DNA from: Nageia nagi
Lineage: Eukaryota; Pinophyta
Length of the DNA: 64,000 nucleotides
Direction of reading: 5' to 3'
Assembly: GCA_050084985.1 (NCBI GenBank)
Contig: JBITNC010000001.1
Coordinates: forward strand, 7,378,001 to 7,442,000
Shown one piece after another: positions 36,999 to 50,000 of the stretch. The notes under the pieces were generated by a model, which saw nothing but the letters and a program-made list of their open reading frames with translations, searched no databases and was not told the DNA's origin. Position numbers and translations under genes: made by a program. The first letter of the stretch is position 1. Each line of letters starts with the position of its first letter.

Positions 36999-39900
36999 AA
37001 CATATATTCATTTTTTATATTTTATATTTCATAATATATTTTGTAAGTATTTAACTTACATTGATATTTTCTTCATTTCATTGTATTCAAAGATATTAAC
37101 ATTGTAATAGATTATTTTCATCTTTTTATCAATATTTACACATGTATAATGTAGAATTATTAAAAAATATTATTTATTAAATTTGGAATTTCTATTATAA
37201 AATTTATCTATAAACATTTTAGATAGCATAAACATTGATTTATATAAAATTATATATACAAATAAGAAATATAATATCTCTATTTATTTGACTTAATCTT
37301 TTAATAAAAATTTGAATGATTTTTTTAATATATCTATTAAATTATATTTTTAAATGTTTATTTATATAACAATGATATAACATCAACATTCTAATACAAT
37401 ATTTTATTTTTTTAAGAAACTACTTTTGTGAGCCAATTTCTTGGAATTAGAGTCAGTGAGGGGTTCTCTTTCGAGGGGTTCTCTTCTGTCAATCACCTCC
37501 GTGTTGGACTTAGCATATCCACATGATGTGAGGGTGAAGAATTTTGAACCTAGGGACTTTCTTTTTCAACTTGAGAGTTTTAACTTCCCACTCCTTTCAA
37601 ACTCCCCTCATATTATTAGATTCTAATACAATTTTTTATCTTATATATAAAAGATAAAAATAGTGATGATGGTGTGATCCTTTTTTAGATACTACAGATT
37701 TTGGGAGGTTAGATATGCAAAGTGATAAGTTGTTAACCTAACCTTTTAGCTTGATGTTTTAGGGATATTCTGTTGAAGTCATGTTCATGCAACGCCACTA
37801 GTTTCTAACAATTTATAATATAAATATATTAGTCTATTCAAACCATTTGAGATCCTTGTCCTATTAATTAGATTATCCAATGTTTATTAGGCCTCGCGAC
37901 GTCATTTATCTTATTTGGCTAGTGACATTACAGAGTGTGGAGGAAATTTTTAATCTGTTAATGATGACTAACATTACAGCCACTGAGGGACGTATCGATT
38001 TCTTTATTATAAATTTATCTTCTAATTAGTTGGCTAAGATTTATTTATCAGTATTCGTGTTTGATTACTAACTGCTTAAAATACACTAATTTGTATTATT
38101 AATATAGTTATTGGATTGCTTAAATTATATTGTATGTGTAAATGAAATTTTAAAAATTTAAATTATATTAATTTAGTTTTATGTAAAAGAAGTACAATTA
38201 TCTACACATTGTTGACTAAAATGAAAATATTTATTATACTTAATTCAATTAACAATATATATTCATCAACAATATTGTTACAAATTCATGGTTGATAATG
38301 AAGTTGTTTTTATTTGCATTGCATTTTTATATTGTAAAAAGGTAAAGTTTAAAAGTTTTTATCATGATAATTGTACATATTTGATTTTTTATTAATTAAT
38401 TAAAGTGGTTAATTAATAAATATATATAAAAATAGATATTATTAAAAGAATAAAATATTTTTAGTATTATTTTATAATATCAAGATTATTTATTATTTTA
38501 AGATGTATATTTTAGTTAATTTTATATAAAAGAAATATTTTCTTGTAAATGTTTTGTTATTTATTTTCATCTTTTATTTATATGTAAGATATTATTTTCA
38601 ATAATCAAGTTAAGAATGTTGTATCTTATATATGGTTTGTTGAAAGTTGATATTGCATTAAGAGATGGCCTCTTATCTATTTATAATTTGAACATTTGTC
38701 ATCCTTTTAGATGCCTAGAGTCAAATTCATCATCATTTAGATGCTCTAGTTGAGATTCTTCATGTTGGTTTATCATCTTGATGTTGGTTGGCAAGATTTG
38801 ATCAATCATCTTCAAGCTTGCTTACCTTTTTATTTTAGTTCTTTATTAGATTTACTAAATGTATGCATTTTCATCGTATGAAATATAGTTGTAAAGATAG
38901 ATTTCATTAACATTGAAAAAATAATCTATTAATAGACACACTTTAATATGATTTAATTAAAATAACCAAAAATATAATCTTAAATAAATTAAAGTAGAAT
39001 ATCTTATAATGAATCAGTATGCAATATTCTATCATAAATCAAAATACAAATTATGTTTTACAAATACAATAATAAAAAAGAAACAACTTAAAAGAAGATA
39101 AATATAATTGAAATAAAAACTATCAATCCTCATAAAAATTATTCTTGTAACTAAAATAAAATAAATTAATATTTTAAATATCAACAAATAATATAAATAT
39201 AAATTTTATAAATATAAAATAATAAATAGAAATTAACTTAAAAATAAGTTATTTATATTTTATTAATTCATCAATAATAGCATGCCCAAGTTTAATCAAC
39301 TATAATTAATCTCAAGTTAACTATAATCAATCTTATATTGATTTGATGAAGTTTTTAAATGGCATTTTCTACTGTATATTGTCTCGATGTGGGCAATGAT
39401 GCACTCCAAGATAAAGCAAGATTTGGCTACAAACCCATGAAGATATTGCACATAGATTGCAATTATTTGAAATAAAAAATTTAGACAATTCACATAACAT
39501 CATATCTTAGGTGAACATCTCTTTAATCCATTTGAATGGCATGCTCTATTTTTTATCTTTTAACTTTAGTGGTTGAAGAACAAAAGGCATAGCTATTTTT
39601 ATAATGATGGCAATGAGCATCAACACCTTTTGTCGGTAAGAAAACTCATTACTTGCCTTCATTGCACCACACCCAACATTTTTTATATCTAATAAAATAT
39701 TGATATTTATTTAACAATAACGTGAGACCATCTTTTCACTTTTATAAGCACTTATAGGTGATGATGAGATTTTCTCTTTTCTAGCTTAGCTTTCCACTCT
39801 AGCTACAGCAGCCTTGTCAGAATGAAAGTGAAGAGGTCAATGCGATTGGCCATCAATACCCAACAAATCACAAGATTTACTCCACATGTATGGCTTAAAT

Positions 39901-40288
39901 GTGACCCATTTATGAGATCTTGACAACCAGGAGAGGCCTTTTATTTGGCTTTCTCTTTACTTCAATGGATGCCCCTTCATATCTTAAGAAAAATGAAATG
40001 TCAAAGATTGCACTAAGCACAAGTTATAACTAGATAAGCAATTGAAACAGTGATGAAGACATCTCCCCGAGACGAGACTTGTTCTTAGATTCTATATTCC
40101 CATTTATGTAATGGGAACTGGTTGTTTTCATAAGTTTACACCGAAGACAACATTATAAGCTTTGATTCTAGATAGTCACACTAATCAAGATCTTGATTTT
40201 TTATTTTTATATATTCAACAACTTTGATTGTACGATAAGGGATGTGCTTTCAAGATATGTCATGTGCTTACACTGATTTCTTAAATAT

Positions 40289-40292
<4 letters not shown>
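36999..40292. other. AT-rich stretch with no recognised gene
   Basis: About 3.3 kb with no coding I can support. 37441-37626 is open on the plus strand and includes a small duplication of GAGGGGTTCTCTT near 37455 and 37473, but its translation matches nothing I know. 38100-39300 is extremely AT-rich. 39560-40180 is less AT-rich and could be part of an LTR, but no ends or partner were found. Confidence 0.5.

Positions 40293-40326
<34 letters not shown>
40293..40326. repeat. TA dinucleotide microsatellite
   Basis: About 16 uninterrupted TA units. It lies just left of an 83-bp tandem repeat. Confidence 0.9.
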
Positions 40327-40327
<1 letters not shown>

Positions 40328-40360
40328 TACCTGATTGCTGTCACTCAAGTTAACTGAATT

Positions 40361-40606
40361 ATTTGCTTAGAGTTTTTTTTTAAAGTTCTAATTCTTCTTT
40401 ATTGGTGTAATTAGTAATTCAATTATGCACATCAATATTTCAATTTGCTTAAAGTCTCTTAAGAAAGTTTTAATTGTTGTTTATGGATGTAATTAGTAGT
40501 TTAATTATGCATATAAGTTATTTCAATTTGATTAAAGTCTTTTAAAAAAATAATTATTGTTTATAGATGTAATTGATAATTTAATTATGAACATCAATGA
40601 TTGCAA
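40361..40606 (+). repeat. Tandem repeat, three units of about 83 bp
   Basis: Units at 40361-40442, 40443-40525 and 40526-40606. Each begins ATTTG(C/A)TTA(A/G)AGT, has a middle block TGTAATTAGTA followed by TTTAATTATG, and ends (A/T)TTCA or TTGCA. The first and second units are closest; the third is more diverged. There is no coding in it. Confidence 0.82.
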
Positions 40607-40650
40607 CATTGAAATAAAGTTAAGGTCTCATTCTACTATATAAATTCATA

Positions 40651-40900
40651 GATGATATTATCTTCTAGCCAAATTTGATTACATATTTTGAGCATATATC
40701 TAATAAATCTTGGGCGTATATACCTCAAATCAACCAAAACCAATCAAGCTAGATGAATCACAACCAAAGTCAATCAGATTCAAGGATTTCAAGCGAATAT
40801 GAACCCCTTCGAATAGTTTACAATCGATTTTATACACGATCAAAGATGATATACGCCCAAGGTATAAATGAATTTGGTTGAGGATATCATTCCGCTAAAT
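40651..40900. repeat. Foldback (inverted repeat), possible MITE
   Basis: CTTGGGCGTATA at 40709-40720 is exactly complementary to TATACGCCCAAG at 40850-40861. The similarity extends outwards: GATGATATTATCTTCTAGCC and CCAAATTTGAT on the left correspond to AATTTGGTTGAGGATATCAT on the right, with mismatches. The loop is about 130 bases. Size, AT-richness and lack of coding fit a miniature inverted-repeat element or a hairpin RNA locus. I could not define target duplications. Confidence 0.55.
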
Positions 40901-42023
40901 TCATTTGTCATGATAAAATATACAAAAGTAGTATAATAAAAAATTAATATAATTAGATAAATGTATATTTGTACTTATTAAGTAAAAAAATGATAATGTT
41001 TGAATATACAGAGAAAGTACAAGAAATTCTACTAAATTGGGGAAATACTAGTAAAGGAAAAAAAGGAAATGCAACAAGGATGATAGAAGAAAAAATGGAC
41101 GAAGAAATCTATATTCTTCTTGTATTCGGAGGTACAAAATGCAATTTCACTTTTGTATTTATTATTATGTCTTTCAATGTTGGTTAATTTTAGTTTGATA
41201 TTTTTATCTATGAATGACATCTTCTAGTTCATAACAATTGCATGTAAAAAAAAATATTCATGAAAGCTTGTTTAGGACATTGTTAGGTATTGATAGAAAA
41301 TCAAAAGATTGTAGAAACTCCCATGAGGATTTAATAAACATGAATATCAAGACACTATTATGGTAAGAACTCCATGGAAATAGGACATATCTTCTAGCAA
41401 CACCCTAAATACATCTCCTATTTTAACTTTATTCAATCTTTACAGAACTATAATTGTATCATGTATTTTTATTTTATATACTTCTATGCATTACTCATAA
41501 TTGTATTGAACACATTTTTTTTCAACTTCGTTTGATAATTAAAAATTAAAATTGTATCATATAGCTTTATTTTGCATATTGCATAATTATTAATTTCTCA
41601 TTTTCTTTATTGTTATGGGATATTTTGACCATGTTATCCATGAAAGTGCATTCATCTTATGGTTTGTAGTATATACATACATAGTACAAGATATTTTTTT
41701 TTCTATAGTTGTATGGTAGTAAGTGAACTTGTAAAGGTTATAACTATTAAATTATTTGATAAAAATGAATGTTGTAATCATTTTTTATCATCATTAAACT
41801 TATAACAATCTAGCCGTATATTTGATATTTTATGAAGCAGGAGACATATGATGTATTATGAACATTATGTGAATTTTAAGCTAAAATTATGTAACTTTAT
41901 TTTTACATATTACAAGCTTTAATTATAACTTAAACAATATCAAAATTGGTTCAAAGATACCAAAGAAAATACAATTGGTTAGGAACTCCTCCTAAGGTAC
42001 CTTCATTATAGGGATGATAATGG
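40901..42023. other. AT-rich stretch, probably leader of a lost LTR element
   Basis: No coding recognised; the open stretch 40969-41187 is not supported by any similarity. The LTR and priming site to the right imply that at least its right end is the internal leader of a minus-strand element whose body is lost. Confidence 0.45.
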
Positions 42024-42035
42024 AGTCTAATACCA
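42024..42035 (-). other. Primer-binding site, degenerate initiator tRNA-Met type
   Basis: AGTCTAATACCA on the plus strand reads TGGTATTAGACT, nine of twelve bases of the canonical site, and lies two bases from the LTR end. One mismatch is a C to T transition. Confidence 0.6.
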
Positions 42036-42037
42036 CA

Positions 42038-43411
42038 TGTTAGAAATAAAATTTGGTATCTAAAAAGTACACAATCAAAGCCTTCAATTGGATGAAATTA
42101 ATAAATAAATAAAGCACAATAAGTTACACAAATGCAAATAAGTGAAACTCGTACAAGATATGGAATTGATTCTTTTCCAATGGGCTAATCTTCAATACCA
42201 AAGTGATAAGAAATGATTAAATTATAATCATATTAAAACATAAAAATCTTACTAAGAGAAAATTCTATTAAGACTCTATTTCTCTAAATTTTAAATTATC
42301 CTTCTTTTTTATGATTCCTAAATGATATTTTCTAGCCCAAAACACATATTACACTATGGAAGGATGAGTATAAATTAAATATCATTCTATTAAATATATT
42401 AATATAATATGCTCAATATTTAAAATATCAACATGACATTTTTGATATCCTAGGTCCATATGTATAAAAGAATATTAAATAAATGATGCACGATCAAACA
42501 AGTGTCTAATGTTAAAAATAGAAAATTGAATTCACAAACTTTACTCTTATATCTACTAGTATTACTAATACCTTCAATTTGTCGATCCTAATTATCAATC
42601 CATTTTATTTTTGTCTAATTTTATTTGTAAGATAATTTTTTTCAATATACTAATACTTTAAATTTCTCTTCTTCAATCATCATTAGTTAAAATATTTCTT
42701 TATCTTTTTATCTTTAAAATAAGTAATGATGTAAAGAGGTTGGTTTTGATGAACTATTTTTTCTTGCAAGAGAAAAAGGGAACAACAAGGAATTATGCAA
42801 TCCTCCTTTTTAATGAGGGGATCATCAATATGCTTTAATCTTCTTCTCCAACTGGCTTGAAATCGACTGATTGTTGCAATAGTTCCTATCTAGAAAACTC
42901 TTCCTTCTTAATGATAACTTGGTAAGAGAAAATAGCTTATGATAATTTCAACTACAAAGCTTAATTGCAATTAAAACAATTAAGAATATCCCCAAATTTT
43001 AGTTCAATAAACATAGTGAAAGTCTTTATTTTATCATCCTAATAACAAAATCAATGCTGATTTACTTGTATTGGTCTTCATTGTCAATCATAATTCTTGT
43101 TACGATACTTACAAAACTTATAATAGGTTATCATAATCACATTGAATACTATTTTATTAATTAATTGGTAAATAAAGCATCCACAAATGAAAATAATAAC
43201 AGTAGAATTACAATATAAGAGCAATCAAGTCTTCTTTATTAATCTTTAATCTTTACAAATGTAGCAGCTCCTTGCAATAATGAGAGAGATTTTAAAATAA
43301 ACTCATCTCCCTTTTATAAGATCAAGGGAGGTGGAAAAGCCTAACTGTTCATCTACCTATTTTAGTTACAATCCTTAGCTTCAGGAGACTCTTGGAATTC
43401 CCTATCTAACA
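42038..43411 (-). repeat. Single LTR, likely 5' LTR of a truncated minus-strand element
   Basis: Starts TGTTAGAAAT and ends CTATCTAACA on the plus strand, so both ends carry the TGTTAG/CTAACA inverted termini. A priming site adjoins its left end and a TATA box lies near its right end, in the right order for a 5' LTR read leftwards. No second copy and no retroelement coding follow on the left. The right boundary rests only on the terminal motif, so the length (1374 bp) is provisional. Confidence 0.6.
43311..43320 (-). promoter_or_regulatory. TATA box in the single LTR
   Basis: CTTTTATAAG on the plus strand reads CTTATAAAAG, followed on the element strand by GGGAGATGAG. This is a typical core promoter about 90 bases inside the LTR. 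Confidence 0.55.
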
Positions 43412-43649
43412 AAAAAAATGATAACTAAACAAAAATTTACATATTCTAAATCCTCTCGATTTTCCATGTTTCTTCTTATGCTACTTATGCCACATGTCTT
43501 CATCTTTCGATTATGCCATGTGTCCTTTTCTAGTGTAAATGTGGACTAGGAATTTTAATAAGTCTAATAGAATTTTTCTCTTTTCTATTTTTCCAAATTA
43601 ACCCTATCCAAGGGGTGAAATGTGGGTGAGACCATCAACCTATTTTCTT
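43412..43649. other. Short spacer downstream of ORF-B
   Basis: Noncoding. CTATCCAAGGGGTGA occurs at about 43604-43618 and again at about 43699-43713, inside the end of ORF-B, so a short direct duplication spans the end of that frame. TTATGCCA(C/T)(A/G)TGT also occurs twice near 43488 and 43514. Confidence 0.5.
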
Positions 43650-46600
43650 CTAATTAAAATATTGAATGAGACTTTCTATAAGTCCAATTCCTCCAGTTAT
43701 CCTATCCAAGGGGTGAGACATATGTAAAACTTCCATTAAATTTATCTTTAGTGAATCTACCAAATTCTTTTGCAAATCCTTCCCTATGAACTTAGCCAAT
43801 TTACACATATGTAGCTTCAAACCATTAGCATCTACAATTGTTTCATCATCTAACTTCTAGATTTCATCCATCAAGTCATGCAATATCAGTTGAAAAATCA
43901 CTAATACATCATATGATTAGAGAAGACTTTAATCTTGAATAGCTTTAAGATCATTAATCCATAATTTAGACTCTATCATCCCTTTGAAAATAGCTTGTAA
44001 TTACATTTTTTTCACTAGTGTAGCCTTATCAAAGAATTGAATACTCATGGTTTGCAAGATGACCTTCAACTTCTCATTTACTGCTCCAAATTTGATCAAC
44101 ATCCCTTTGCATTTTTCTTTGGCTGTTAGGAAATACCCGAGATAGAAAATGAATTTATCGCATATTCTCATTTGGGAAATTTATGTTTGCTCCCATTGCT
44201 TCTTCAAGCTTATAACAAATTTAACATTGACTTCCCAAATCTCCTTCATTGCTTCTATTGTCTTCTCCATATCTTTTAATTCTTTTTAGATGTATAAAAA
44301 CCATGTAAACATATCATATGTGTTGTCTAGGGTGCTGAGTAGTTGGGAAATGAGAGATTGAACCTTCTTAGTGAACACATATCCCATATGAAAATTAATC
44401 TTTCAAGCATTCTCATAGGAATTCAAAGATTCCCAATTCTTCACTTTGGTTTTTTCCTCTTTAAGCTTCCCTTCTAACTCCTTGACCTTCTGCTTATGCT
44501 ATTTTATTAATTTTTGCCTATGGTCCATAAATGATTTTTCCATATAAGTCATTCCATCTTCATTAATTTTCTTAATATCATAATTATCGGTATGGATTTT
44601 GAGGGTAACTACATATTTGGGCCTCTTTTTATTACAATAGATTTTCTTCATTGAAATATGCCTATTAGAGCCAATATCGAGAAAGCTTTGGAGTAGTTTT
44701 AGATTTCTTGCAAGGGTTTCATCATCATCATCACCATATCCATTAGCATCATCATCATCACTCCTTCTCATGTCTTGTAAAATTTTTAAGTAAGTGTTTA
44801 GATCCACTCCTAACAAGGTTCCATCATGTACTTGCTAGGGTTGCTAAGGTGAATTTACAGGAATGAGCTAGTTCTTCAAGGCTTGATCATGCTTGTTTTA
44901 TTTCTTATTCTTTTTACTATAAATATTTTCTTCATCACTATCATCCCTATCATTAGATCCAACTCCTCTATCAGGATGCTATGACCCATCAAAACTCCTA
45001 ATGTGCTTTGCTTCTTATGTCTAATCGGTCCTTTAGGAGTGGTCTTATGATATTATTTCTAATTATGAATTTGGGATGAGTCTTTCCCCAACGTATGCAT
45101 TATAACTATTTGCATTTTATGTGAGGGGATTGGAACTATCTCCCCTTCTTGTTTCAATCTTGTGAAGTTAACAAATTTGTCTCCTCTTTCATTATCATCT
45201 TGGCTCTTACTTCTCGAAGATGAGCCATTAGAACTTCCTAATTTCTGAATTGCTTCCCCATCATCGTCTTCTTCTTCATCAAAGTCCAAAAAATTTGAGA
45301 TCTCTATTGCTTCAAGTTTGTCTTCTATTCTCTCCCCAAAATGCACTTCTTGGTATCCCTCTTTCATCATTTCAAAAGCATCTTCCAATAAATCAATAAC
45401 ATTAACATCCATTATGGTTCAAAATTCATAAATCATCACTATAACTACTTGACTTGAAGATTATCTGAGTGGTTCTATACCCTACAGAGGAATCAAAGGT
45501 CTTCTCAAGATTTTTGAGTTAGTAGGAGAGGAAAACATTATGATCACCTTCTCTTTCATCTTTTCTTGCTTTTGCTCTTGCTTGATTTTTTGGGATATGT
45601 CCAAGATCTCAATATCTGAGATCATATTATGATGTCTTTCAATTCTCCCTAAATATTTATATTGAAATTATGATTTTAAGTTTACTTTTATGTAGGAATC
45701 AATAATCCCTTTAGTATCATAGTTCTTTACAAAAGTCATTTTTCCCAAACTATAAGACTCTAACTCTAAGTCCATCATTTCTATCTCTATCCAAGTGTTG
45801 CATGCATAATAACCCAAAAAAAGGAAGCCTACTCATTCCTACCTTCTTCCTTAAAATATACTCATATTTATATTTCAATTATCTCATAATTTTACATATC
45901 ATGAGCTTATTGATCATATACTTTGGTAGTCTTGTGGGTGCCAACTCTATCCCATATACTTAGATGTAAGATACATCATCATCTTCTAGGTAAAAATCAA
46001 CTAGCCCTTTGAGGGCTTTCCCTGACTCCTCAAAAATTCTCTCTATCCACCTAGCCACACTCAATTATTTATAAATCAAAAACTTCCACTTATCTTTCCT
46101 CATCCAGATATCATTCCATTTATTTTTAACTTCCCACTTGGGCTACATGACATAAATGTGAATATATGGTTTCCTAATAAACTCTCCATTGCCTGTAGCC
46201 TTAGACCTATTTTTCCCATGCAATAAAAAATAAACTAAGTAAGAATTCATGTAAATTTTGAATGTTTACTTGATGAAGGATAGTTGTTTGATCAACATAT
46301 TGTTGATCACCATAGTCCACCTTATTCTTATTTCCTCTTCAATATTTAATAGAAAGCCTAAAATCTTCTTCTTGAATTGAGTATTAGTGTCTTGGATGAT
46401 GAATCAACATAATAAGCTCAACAAGACACAAGTGCTTTTCTAAAACCACACTTTTTCTACCACCATAACCATTATATGGTCCAAATCCTAATATTTTGGT
46501 TTCAATAAGTCTATGACCAAATTGGATGATGTGTGTAACTTGTTAAATTTGGACTTGGATTGTTCTTCACTATACACAATTCTCTTGTTATACCAATTGA

Positions 46601-46683
46601 AATCATAATCTATCCCTTCAGGGGAAATTCAACTAGACTTCACCCCTATAATCTCTAAGTTTTATTTATTCTGTATCCAAATG
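43650..46683 (-). pseudogene. Unidentified large reading frame ORF-B, main part
   Basis: I do not recognise the protein. Read leftwards from 46683 it continues the frame begun at 53032. Early pieces: YNKRIVYSEEQSKSKFNKL near 46597-46541, GGRKSVVLEKHLCLVELIML near 46472-46413, then after a frame change IRWTMVINNMLIKQLSF, MNSYLVYFLLHGK and LAPTRLPKYMINKLMICK near 45952-45899. 45059-45412 is open and acidic (DFDEEEDDDGE), then Ser-rich. From 44816 to the stop at 43650-43652 one frame holds for about 390 codons with only point stops. It has an Asp-rich segment (DDDDANGYGDDDDE) and then a Lys/Glu-rich, probably coiled-coil part (HKQKVKELEGKLKEEKTKVK). No RT, integrase, protease or zinc finger is seen. 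The total length, with the first part, is about 1100 codons. Confidence 0.62.
46679..46683. repeat. Target-site duplication, left copy
   Basis: AAATG directly left of the chromovirus LTR, identical to 52743-52747. Confidence 0.9.
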
Positions 46684-47086
46684 TGTTACGATGCTACAAA
46701 TATGAAAAGGGAAATATTACAAAAATGAAATGAATATGGAATTAAAATAGGAAAATGACAACTATCTATTGGAAATAACAAAGCATGCATTGATAAATAG
46801 AATAAGAAATAGCATCAATAACTAGATAAGTATAGGATTTTACTTAATAGTAATAGAATCACACATCGCTTCGATGGGGCTACCTCCTTACAACTCCAAA
46901 GGCAAAAAATAATTTTCAAGATGTCTTTCTCCACACACTTCTATCTATTTATATTAAACTAACCCTAACCCTCATTATAATGCAAAATCGAGCCCTACCC
47001 TTACAATCACAATATTACAATATGGGTCGATAATTTAATAAAATACTAATACTAACACTAAAATGTTAGGATGTGGGATCCTAACA
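46684..47086 (-). repeat. 3' LTR of the chromovirus (403 bp)
   Basis: Starts TGTTACGATGC and ends GGGATCCTAACA on the plus strand. The last 23 bases form a hairpin: TGTTAGGAT, a five-base loop, ATCCTAACA. It has the same length as 52340-52742 and adjoins the polypurine tract. Confidence 0.95.
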
Positions 47087-47099
47087 TGCCACCCCTCTT
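47087..47099 (-). other. Polypurine tract of the chromovirus
   Basis: TGCCACCCCTCTT on the plus strand reads AAGAGGGGTGGCA on the element strand, directly before the 3' LTR. This tract form is common in gypsy elements. Confidence 0.9.
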
Positions 47100-50000
47100 G
47101 GGATGAAGCTTTTTCCTCAAAGCTTGAATTGTGGAAACTATTATTGCAGCTGATGAAGGTTTTCCCATGTTGCATCTTTTGTTGCCATGCCTTGCCACTG
47201 CATAAGAACTTTTGTGATGGAGCGATTATGAAGCTATCATGATTATTGATCTAGAATTACCTTAGGTACAACTACCATTGATCCATACTCTACCAACTCA
47301 GGTAATTGTGTCTAAACTTGAACCTTTGATCCAACCACTTTCTTGAGGCAAGAGACATGAAATATTGGGTGAATATTAGAAGAATAGACTAGGTAGGCCA
47401 ATGCACTGTAACACCTTGTAAGGACCATAAAACTTTGGGGCTAGTTTTTGAGGGCCTTTTATTTTTAAGGATTTTTAATGATAAGGTTGTAGCCTCAGAA
47501 AGACTATGTCATCTACCTAGAACTCCCTTTCCACATGTTGCTAATTAGCCTATTGTTTTATATAGTGTTGGACTATCTAAAGGTTATCCTTGAGCAAACA
47601 AAGAATATCATCCCAAGTAACTAAAGTTGAGTCAACTACCTAAAATTTACTGGTACCTACAACATATGAGATGATTGTTGGTGGAGCTTGACCATACACT
47701 ACTTCATAGGGGGTCATCTTGTTGGCAAAATGATAAGATGTATTATACCACCACTTAGCCAAGGGAAGCCATCATACTCAATGCATAGGTTATGTTGAAG
47801 CAAAATAACATAAATATATTTTCAAGCATTTGTTGATAATTTCAATCTGACCATCAATTTGTGGGTGATATACTGAGCTCATTTTTAGTTGGGTACCTCA
47901 TAGTTTATAAAGCTCTTACCAAAAATGACTTGTAAAAGTGGGATCACAATCACTAACAATCATCTTTAGCATGCCATGTAGTTTGAAAATTGTATCCAGA
48001 AATAATTGTGCCACTATCACTACTTTGTAGGGATGAGCTAATGGACCAAAATGAGCATATTTGGATAATTGATCAACCACCACTAGAATCACTAATTTAC
48101 CATGAGATTTAGGAAGGCCTTCAATGAAATTATTTGAGATATCGGTCCATGTATAGGTAGGTATGGGGAGAGATTGAAAGAGTCCTGGAGTACCCACTAT
48201 CTCACCTTTTTGTCATTGACACACATCATAAGCTACCACAAATTGCTTGATATCTAATTTCATACCTATCCAATAGAATGATCATGCCACTCGCTTATAA
48301 GTTTTCAAAAATCCTTCATATCCTAATGTAGGTGTGGAATTCAATTCAGTAAGTATTTTTGATTTACATTTTTAAGGAGATAATAACAAAATTTGACATT
48401 TGAATCTCAAAATACCATCATGACATGTATGGTGTGGTTTACTTATGGGGTCTTGAATGATCTATTTTAGCAATTCTTAGGTGGAGCTATCCTTTGGCCA
48501 CTCTTGTTTAACTTTATCCAACCATTGAGGAATAGGAGATGAAAGAACTTGTAGTGCTACTTGATCTTCAAATTTTCTAGACAAAGCATCGGTAACCACA
48601 TTCTCTTTACCTTTATGGTATACTATCTCATAATCATACCCTAGTAGTTTGGTCACCCATTTTTGTTGCTTAATTGTATAAATGCATTGCTCAATGAAAA
48701 ATTTCAAACTATGATGATCTATGAGGATGATGAAATGGTGACCAATGAGATATGGTCTTCAACATTGAACTGCATGAATGATGGCAAGCATTTATTTTTC
48801 ATAAGTGGATTTACCCAAATTTTTTCTAAAGAGTGCTCTATAAGTGAATGCCAAGGGATGCCCCTCCTACATTAATATTGCCTCAATTTCTACCCCATAA
48901 GCATCACTTTCTATCATAAAGGTTTTAGAAAAATCTAGCATTGGTAATACTAGGGTGGTACACATTGCCTCCTTGAGCTTAAGGAAATCTACCTCAGCTT
49001 GAGGGGACCATTGAAATGCATTCATTTTCAACAACATGGTAAAAGGTGCTACAATCTTGCCATAATCCTTCACAAATTTCTTATAATAGCCTATCAACCC
49101 CAAGAATCCTTGGAGACTTTTCAAAGATGTAGGAATAGACTAGTTTTTCATGTTAGTAATCTTTTATGGATCCATATTAACTCCCTCTTCGTATATAACA
49201 TGGCCTAAGTAATCAATTTTCCTCATACCAAATGAACATTTTGATTTTTTTGCATATAGCTAGTGTTCCTTTAAAATTTGTAAGGTTTGGTCAACATGTG
49301 CCACATGTTCCTGCCATGTCTTACTATAGATCAAGATATCATCAAAGAAAAGTAAAATGAACTTCCTGAGGAATGGACAAAACACCTGATTCATTAAACT
49401 TTGAAATGTGGATGGAGCATTTGTGAGGCCAAAAGGCATGACTAGGAACTCATAATGGCCCTCATTGGTGCAAAATGTAGTTTTTGATATATCCTCTTCC
49501 TTGAGGTAGATTTGGTGATACCTAGATCATAGGTCCAACTTGGAAAAATATCTTACCCCATGTAGTTCATCCAATAATTCATTAATGACCAGGATGGGAA
49601 ATTTATCCTTGATGGTAATTTTGTTGAGGGCCTTGAAATCCACACATATACACTAGGAATCATCTTTCTTATGAACCAATATAATTGGAGAAGAAATTGG
49701 GATTATGCTAGGTTTAATTACTCCTCCATCCAATAGTTCCTTAATCAAATTTTCAATTTCATTTTTTTGTAAACAAGGATATCGATAAGGATGAATGTTT
49801 GGTGGGTGACTTACCGACACCAATTGGATAGCATGATCATGTGATCACTGGGGTGGTAAGCCCCTTGGTTCTCAAAGGTACTTGAATGCTTACTTAAGAT
49901 GGGTTGTAGATCCTTAGGCTCTATGATTTCAAGTTCAATGATTGATAAATGATATAATTATGTCATCATCCTTTTTATAGTTTTTCATAGGATCTTATCC

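Noticed and set aside
40969-41220. Overlapping open stretches on both strands.
   Set aside because: No similarity, AT-rich, and both strands open at once, which suggests composition rather than coding.
46978-46998. Telomere-like CCCTAACCCT words in the chromovirus LTRs (also near 52618-52630).
   Set aside because: Only two units, present at the same place in both LTR copies, so they are part of the LTR and not an interstitial telomere array.
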